64,000 bases of DNA from Otatea glauca (Eukaryota > Streptophyta > Magnoliopsida > Poales > Poaceae). Positions within the stretch are counted from its first letter, which is position 1; every line of letters starts with the position of its first letter. Positions 58,301 through 64,000 of this stretch are shown here, in pieces. Made by a program: the position numbers and the translations under genes. The notes beneath the pieces are model-generated. The model worked only from the letters and a program-made list of their open reading frames with translations, did not search any database and was not told where the DNA came from. The stretch lies in the NCBI GenBank assembly GCA_036346275.1, contig CM070713.1, positions 53,749,567-53,813,566 of the forward strand. The letters run 5' to 3'.

Positions 58301-60841
58301 TAAATGAAACACTTAAGCATTTTCAACACCTCGTAGAATATCTCGTCTAAATGCTAATATTATGAAGATCATTTCAGAAATGATATTTAGGATATGGACT
58401 ATCATATTCGGAAAAATATTTAGTTTATAGCTTAATATTCATCGAATCCACTAGTGCTATAACCTAAGTGATAATTGTTCACTACACTTGTAATCCAATT
58501 CCTTATAACATAAACCTTATTGACATTTAAGCTTTTCAACAATGAATAGAATGTCTCGTCTAAATACTAAAATGTATGAAATCAACTTAGAAATGTTCTT
58601 CAAAGTATATACTATCACATTACGAAGAAATACTCTTGTTTCGTCATGTTTTGCATATAAATCCTATTAGCCAAATACCTAAAGTGTTATGTTTCATGAA
58701 CTTCATAATATGAATAAACAACTTGGCAATAATGAAGAAATCCATAGTTAATATATATTTGTATCACGAACCTTCTTGAAAACCATAAATAAATCTAGTA
58801 ACCTAGCTTAACAGATCTAACTCATTCAAAACCCTTCTTATGCAAATCACTTAAGGCTAAATACTATTTGCATAACCCTATAACTAGTGTTTTAATTCTT
58901 TTAATCCAAATAATTTTAGCATCTATAATTCGAAGTTATGAATACAAGAATTCATAATTTTAGCCTCTTGAATTAAGTAAAGCAAGAATAGATAATCTAT
59001 AAAAGAAGCGTGTTTTGTTCATAATAAAAGCTATTAACTATGTGAATGTGTAATTAGCTAAATAATGAGGTCTTAAAATCATATAATTCAAACCCTAAAA
59101 CAGTCATGTTTTCTGCAGTGAATCTTTATTTGATTTTCTGTTTGTTTTCTTTTTGCCCTTATTAAAGTTGGATATTTGCTATATTTCCGGTTGATCGACG
59201 TGTAGAATTCGATGTCCCTTCCTCCGTCAGTTGCGACCTCGTCTTCGCCGTAAGCAATAAATAAGCAAGGCAAGCGCCCCTTTGACCATCTTGATCCATA
59301 TTTGATTTGCCTTTGTGTTTACTAAAGCTGTTTCATGCATGCGTTTACTTTCTGTAAATTCGCTATTTTGTGGTATTGGTAGATATACCTGTTGTCAGAT
59401 GAAACTCCTTGATAATTATGGAAATGTGAACCTTGATAACCATAGAATAGGGCTAGACATTACTTAATGCCAAATTGGGTATATGCGATCTTGTTAAACA
59501 CCTTAGCCATGCTTTAGCTTTTGTAGGCGAGATGATCATGATTAAAATTGTTTCTGAAATGTTTTATATGGAACCTAAATGGTCTTTTTAGGAAAATGGT
59601 TCTTTGGTAGTTTGTTAAAACCCAAAATAAAACTATGGTTTTGATGCGGGCGATTATTGGCAATAGCCGGATGTGCAGAGGGATTTGCACGTAGTGTAGG
59701 GTGGAGTACCGCCCGTGTCGGATTAAGGACCGAGCAAATAGGATGTTGTAGATCCATGTTTTTCGTGCAACCACGAGGGCTTGTATGGGTGGGTCTTAGC
59801 CTATTAAGTTGTTTAGATGTGGCTTTGCATCTATGGAAGGCGGGAGATTGCACAGGCATTCGGACAGTGCATGCTGTAGGGGTTTCTACATACCAATGCA
59901 GCGGTGTCGCCTTGCCACAGACAGAGGCGTGGTGTTGTGTGTGATAAATGTGGATCCACGGCTTGGGTGAGTGTCTCTTTTCGAGGCGAGGTTAACGTCG
60001 GGCTGGTGTAAAGCCACGTCTAGATAATGTAACGGCTCTGTATGATCTCCTTGCCGACACACCAAAGGAAGTGTGTTAATTGTTACGGCGAAAAGGTTGA
60101 TCATTCCTTGTGGGTAAAGTGTACACCTCTGCGAGTGTAAATCTAATCGATTAGCGCGCGCATGATTATGGGCACAGGAAAATCCTCCCAATGTTAGAGT
60201 CTTTGGTATTTTCTAAAATGGGTTTGGTCTGAACTTGTTTTAGCAACTGTTGCTTTATGTCGAAGGGCTGACATTGATGGACCTTATGGTTTGGGTTATT
60301 CGAACTCACGTCATGGAGGACTGTGAGTATTACTTACTGTTGTATATATTTCTTATCAATCAACTTGCTCTTATAAATTCCGTTTGCAAATGATAACTTG
60401 TTTTACAATTCAATTTCGCTTTATGCAAATTAATTGTATTAGCCTTTCCTTTGAAATGGCCTGCATATATTATAGGTTTTGCTCAAGTCTTGCTGAGTAT
60501 GTAAAGTACTCACCCTTGCTTAATTATTATTTTTTAGGTGGAAGTTAGCGAGGCTTCGAGTCTCTTTTCGTCGCAAGTTGCGGGATCTTCTTCGTCATGT
60601 TCTATCTGGAGTTTATGCCTTGTCAGTTGCCTGCGGGTCGGATGGGCAAACTACAAGATATTGCTTCTTTTGCTGCTATCCTCTGTTTTGTAAGCTTCTC
60701 TTTGTATATTAGTTTCCGCTGTAATTATTTGTGGTGTGGTTGTGATTCCAATTGTTGTAAACATGTGAGTACTAGCTACTGATCCAGGGAATAGCACAGT
60801 AATCACATGGAGGTTCCTGTTCATCAGAACGGGGTCTCACA
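55336..60841 (+). repeat. Long LTR 2 (5506 bp)
   Basis: TGTAACATCCCGAAAAAT to cggggtctcaca, uninterrupted, with the CACTA-empty site at 60800-60802. It is longer than the internal region of its own element. It is followed directly by ttacgagag, the start of segment A2; the equivalent unoccupied text is at 25383, so the insertion lies inside a copy of segment A. Frames such as 59657-59944 are shared with LTR 1 but shifted by small indels and are not credible genes. Confidence 0.9.
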
Positions 60842-62018
60842 TTACGAGAGATGGTTTTCGACTTATTGCGAGTTTGTTTTATACTAATACCACTAAAGTT
60901 GGATAAAATTATCCATCTCCATCATGTGGACACCGTCTTGACCTCAACCTTCTGTAGCCGCCGTCCTTCCCTAGCCTCCCCTGCCGTCGTTGTGCTCCTC
61001 CCTTGTCACCACCGTCCTTTACCCTACCCTCAACCCTGAGACCTTCGCTGCCCATCACTCAATGCTACCACTGGCCTCTTAACTCTATCTCCCACCGGTG
61101 TCTTTCACCCCTCCATCTAGTTGCCCCGGGCCCAACCTTCGCCTTTGCAGATATGCTTCCTCCACCACCAACGGCCTCCTTTGACCCTCCCTCCATCGAC
61201 CTCGTTCACCACCCCCGATGGATATGCTTTCCTTTGTTCAGATATAGAGCAAGGGAGGTTGGGCGGCAACATCGGCAGATCATCCTAGATCTTGATGGTG
61301 AGAGCGATGGCATCGCGGCATCAATGAGAGCACGCCAGTGAGATCATCAATGGCTCAGCGGTAGTGGAGACACTATGGTGGCGATCAGTGTAAAGACGTG
61401 GATTTTTGTTTGTTGTTTTTTCATTTTTCTTTCCTTTTTCGAATTGACATGTGATTATAAAGAATTTTTGTTGTGATTGAACTGACTTTTTTATTAATTC
61501 ATGTCATTGTTTGTCAAATTTCATGAGGCCATGACGAACATTGGAATAGTTGGTATTAGAACCAAGGATATTTCATACATTTTAACAATATGCCAACGAA
61601 AAAACATGAAGCCAAATAGCCGTTTAAACCGAAAATCTAGTTTTAAGCAATAAGCTAAAAAACCTATGGTTAAACAAACGGCCTTAAAAAATCGGGCTGG
61701 GCGATATGTTTGTACGCTGCGGATTAAGATCCACCGTAGAGGATTTTTTTTGGACCATGGATTGTCAATCAACTGGGGCTTGCATGGATCATGTACCTTT
61801 GTTTTAGAAACAGGAGCTAGATTTTATTAATGAATAGCATACTTACAATTTGAGAGAAGACAATCATACAACAACTACTGTACCTTAGATTAGGGACTCC
61901 TGCAAGGAGCCTTCTACGTTGCATGCACAAAACATCTTACATTCAGGATTTAAGGTAAATATTACATTGGGAAATATATAAAGTTTCATATCAAAGTATC
62001 ATGCATGCGATGCAATTA

Positions 62019-62263
62019 CTCCTCGGTTCCTTTTTAGATGTCGTCTCTAGCGTGTGCAATCAACTTTTAAACTTTAATTGCTAGTATCATAATATTTGGA
62101 TTTTCACATGGAAATGTTATAACTAGATTTGTTTAAAAATACTTTCATAACAATATATATTTTAATATTTTTTATTAACATATAACTAGAAAAGTAAATA
62201 TTGTCAAATGTGTATATTGTAGACCAAGTCATCCAAAAGATAAATAGAAAGCAGCGGAGGTTG
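62019..62263. mobile_element. Stowaway-type MITE (in A2)
   Basis: Same insertion as at 26556. The left end is slightly damaged (ctcctcggttcc) and the right end reads agcggaggttg before TA. Confidence 0.75.
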
Positions 62264-62656
62264 TAATTGGCCAACAAAGATCACCACAAACATGGTGAAA
62301 TTAAGATAGCACGTTCGATAGATACACTTCCATGAACACACACACGATGAATTCAAGGCGACACAAAATCGCGAGATACTTCGCCATGCGACGTATACCA
62401 AATTATTACTCCTACCATGCCACGCATGCAAGCATCACAAGCTACCGATATATTGGCCCACCACACTCAACTTAAAGCTCAGCGAGGCGCTCAGACGCAT
62501 ACCGCTTGCGAGGGCTTGCATGCGGGACCGACCGATGCACGGAACTCACTTATTATTTGTGGTTTCGCCGCCTCCTTCCATGGGCATTTTCAGGTGGATT
62601 CACAGTCGTCTCCGGGTTCGATCCAGTAGGGATGTCAGCACCAGGATTCGCGGTAA

Positions 62657-62658
<2 letters not shown>

Positions 62659-62702
<44 letters not shown>
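62659..62702. repeat. (TA)22 microsatellite in A2
   Basis: Pure TA tract, twice as long as in A1. Tyr/Ile-repeat peptides translated across it are artefacts. Confidence 0.9.
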
Positions 62703-62704
<2 letters not shown>

Positions 62705-64000
62705 AACAAGTGCATGCATGTTATCAATCAGTAGCCGTACTAGTAGATTGTCTCATATGCACTGGCATCCCTAAAAATCGTAAAAGTAATTAGGGATCGA
62801 TTCTTCATGGTATGATTTTTATTTCTTCTTGTCGATTTAGCGTTGGTGATTTGGGATTTGTGAAATGGCAAAATGTAAAAATGATTTATGTTGTTACAAA
62901 CCATTGAAAAGACTATATAATTATACATGTAAAGTGTACACTTCATTGAATTTTTAGTTTTGCCATTGTTATCAATTGTGCATAAGTAATCCTATACAAG
63001 CGATTGCCAATGGCGAAGTGAATCAAATAAGCACAAGTACTATATATGGTGCTAGGCTGCTAGCTTTCCTTTTCTCTAGGTAGTTTTTATCGCAGCGATA
63101 AAACGATCGATCATCAAGTGGCTCGATACTCATGCCATCGTCTAGCGAAATGCGGTGTGAACCGTGCATGTCAAAAGGTGCGATTCGATCCATAAATGCG
63201 TTACTTCTAGAGAACAAAAATATAACCACGAAGATAACAAAATAAAGTTAATTTGGGCGGATTTGCATGCGCTGCGATTACCCGTTGTGCGTTCTTTGGA
63301 AGCACCGTTGCGACCATCTTGCCTCATATATTCCTCTGCGGTGATCGGTAGGAGTTAATCAATTCGCGACTTCTTCAAGGTGGAAACTAATTAAGGGTGC
63401 GTGTATCGCCAATGATCATTTGGTAAAAAAGTATTACGAATGATCAACGCCTCATCTATCTGTGTTGAAACCCTAACATGTAGATCTTTTCTTTTCTTGG
63501 TTTAGTTGGTCAAATAATTTTTCACACAGATAACCAGCAAATGTTGTACGTATAGAAATAGCTAAATATCAAATGCACAACTATTCATAAGCAGTTGCAA
63601 ACATAGAACTAAGAGACTGATCTATACTATAGCTAGTCATAATTAAGCATCGTCTCAACAGAAGTATCAATACAAACATATATACTAGCTTTGGCTTTGC
63701 TTCATGGCAATTTTTACATCATATATATATATATAAGCACCCACACCAAAGAAAATATGTATATATATAATTTGAGTATCTAGAAGAGAATTAATATAAG
63801 CAGATCCATGGATTTCTTTGTCACTTCTTTTTTCCTACAGGACCGACCTATACGCTACAAGAGATTTCTTGTTCAAGACAAAGCTAGCTTGGTGCATCAC
63901 ACACACACACAAAAGTATTCTTTTTAAACCAACTACACAAGTGTTACGGACATTTGTAACACGGGAATTTTCTCAATCCTAGCATGAATTGTACTGACTC

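Larger units (their letters stand above)
32977..60841 (+). mobile_element. Long-LTR, coding-free retroelement array: partial internal - LTR - internal - LTR
   Basis: 32977-35787 matches 52527-55335 (3' part of the internal region) and 35788-41221 plus 50059-50100 matches 55336-60841 (LTR). The order is a 5'-truncated internal region, a complete LTR (with a CACTA inside), a primer-binding site, a complete internal region, a purine tract and a second LTR. Two copies therefore share the middle LTR, as produced by unequal LTR recombination. The junction text ctcggggacgagatttctgtaaggggg before TGTAACATC resembles Del/Tekay-type gypsy chromoviruses. No gag or pol was found, so it fits a large retrotransposon derivative (LARD). 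Confidence 0.85.
60842..64000. repeat. Segmental duplication A, copy A2 (continues beyond the window)
   Basis: Collinear with 25383-28548. It contains the same C-rich stretch, MITE remnants and Stowaway insertion (62019-62263) and ends within the window at the text gaattgtactgactc. Differences from A1 are mostly single-base and in CAG/CTG/CCG contexts, plus microsatellite length. No gene is recognised. Confidence 0.88.

Noticed and set aside
62506..62793. Peptides with long Tyr/Ile repeats (also 54190-54420)
   Set aside because: Translations of (TA)n microsatellites whose length differs between duplicate copies.

Overview
The window is repeat-dense, gene-poor plant nuclear DNA, almost certainly from a grass (Poaceae). 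The evidence is nested LTR retrotransposons primed by initiator-Met tRNA (TGGTATCAGAGC sites), CACTA (En/Spm) transposons carrying TNP2-type transposase and Ulp1-type protease remnants, a Stowaway MITE, and plant-type fragments with canonical GT-AG introns. I see no intact host gene, rRNA, tRNA or CRISPR array. The longest reading frames belong to transposable elements and most are broken.

Layout, left to right. (1) 1-813: the end of a copia-type LTR, its primer-binding site and the first 27 codons of a gag-like frame, cut by a long gypsy-type LTR fragment (814-3570). (2) 3571-15097: a complete 11.5-kb copia (SIRE/Maximus-like) element with 2.4-kb LTRs and a perfect 5-bp target duplication (catgg). 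It keeps gag, two CCHC knuckles and a Cys-pair coiled-coil frame, but I see no pol. (3) 15103-20890: a mosaic with a plant-mobile-domain pseudogene, a CCHC-like frame, a CACTA right end, an aldose-1-epimerase exon-intron-exon fragment, a MITE inside a MITE, and an unrecognised GC-rich gene-like stretch. (4) 20891-25177: two more truncated long gypsy-type LTRs, the second flanked by a 45/46-bp direct repeat. (5) 25383-31346: segmental copy A1, interrupted by a solo copia LTR (28947-31196). (6) 31347-32976: the left end of a second CACTA element with a Ulp1 protease pseudogene. (7) 32977-60841: a long-LTR retroelement array arranged as partial internal / LTR / internal / LTR. The LTRs are about 5.5 kb and the 5.2-kb internal region has no recognisable coding sequence. 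The first LTR carries a complete 8.8-kb CACTA transposon (41222-50058, TSD taa). (8) 60842-64000: copy A2 of segment A.

The nesting can be ordered because several empty sites survive: the solo LTR's empty site lies at 304-308 and the 8.8-kb CACTA's at 60800-60802. Paired copies differ mainly at CAG/CTG/CCG trinucleotides, often by single-base loss. This is the context of plant CHG methylation and may be a sequencing artefact that breaks reading frames here, so pseudogene calls based on single frameshifts are provisional. LTR and TSD boundaries are read directly from the sequence; family names come from motif recognition by eye, without a database search.
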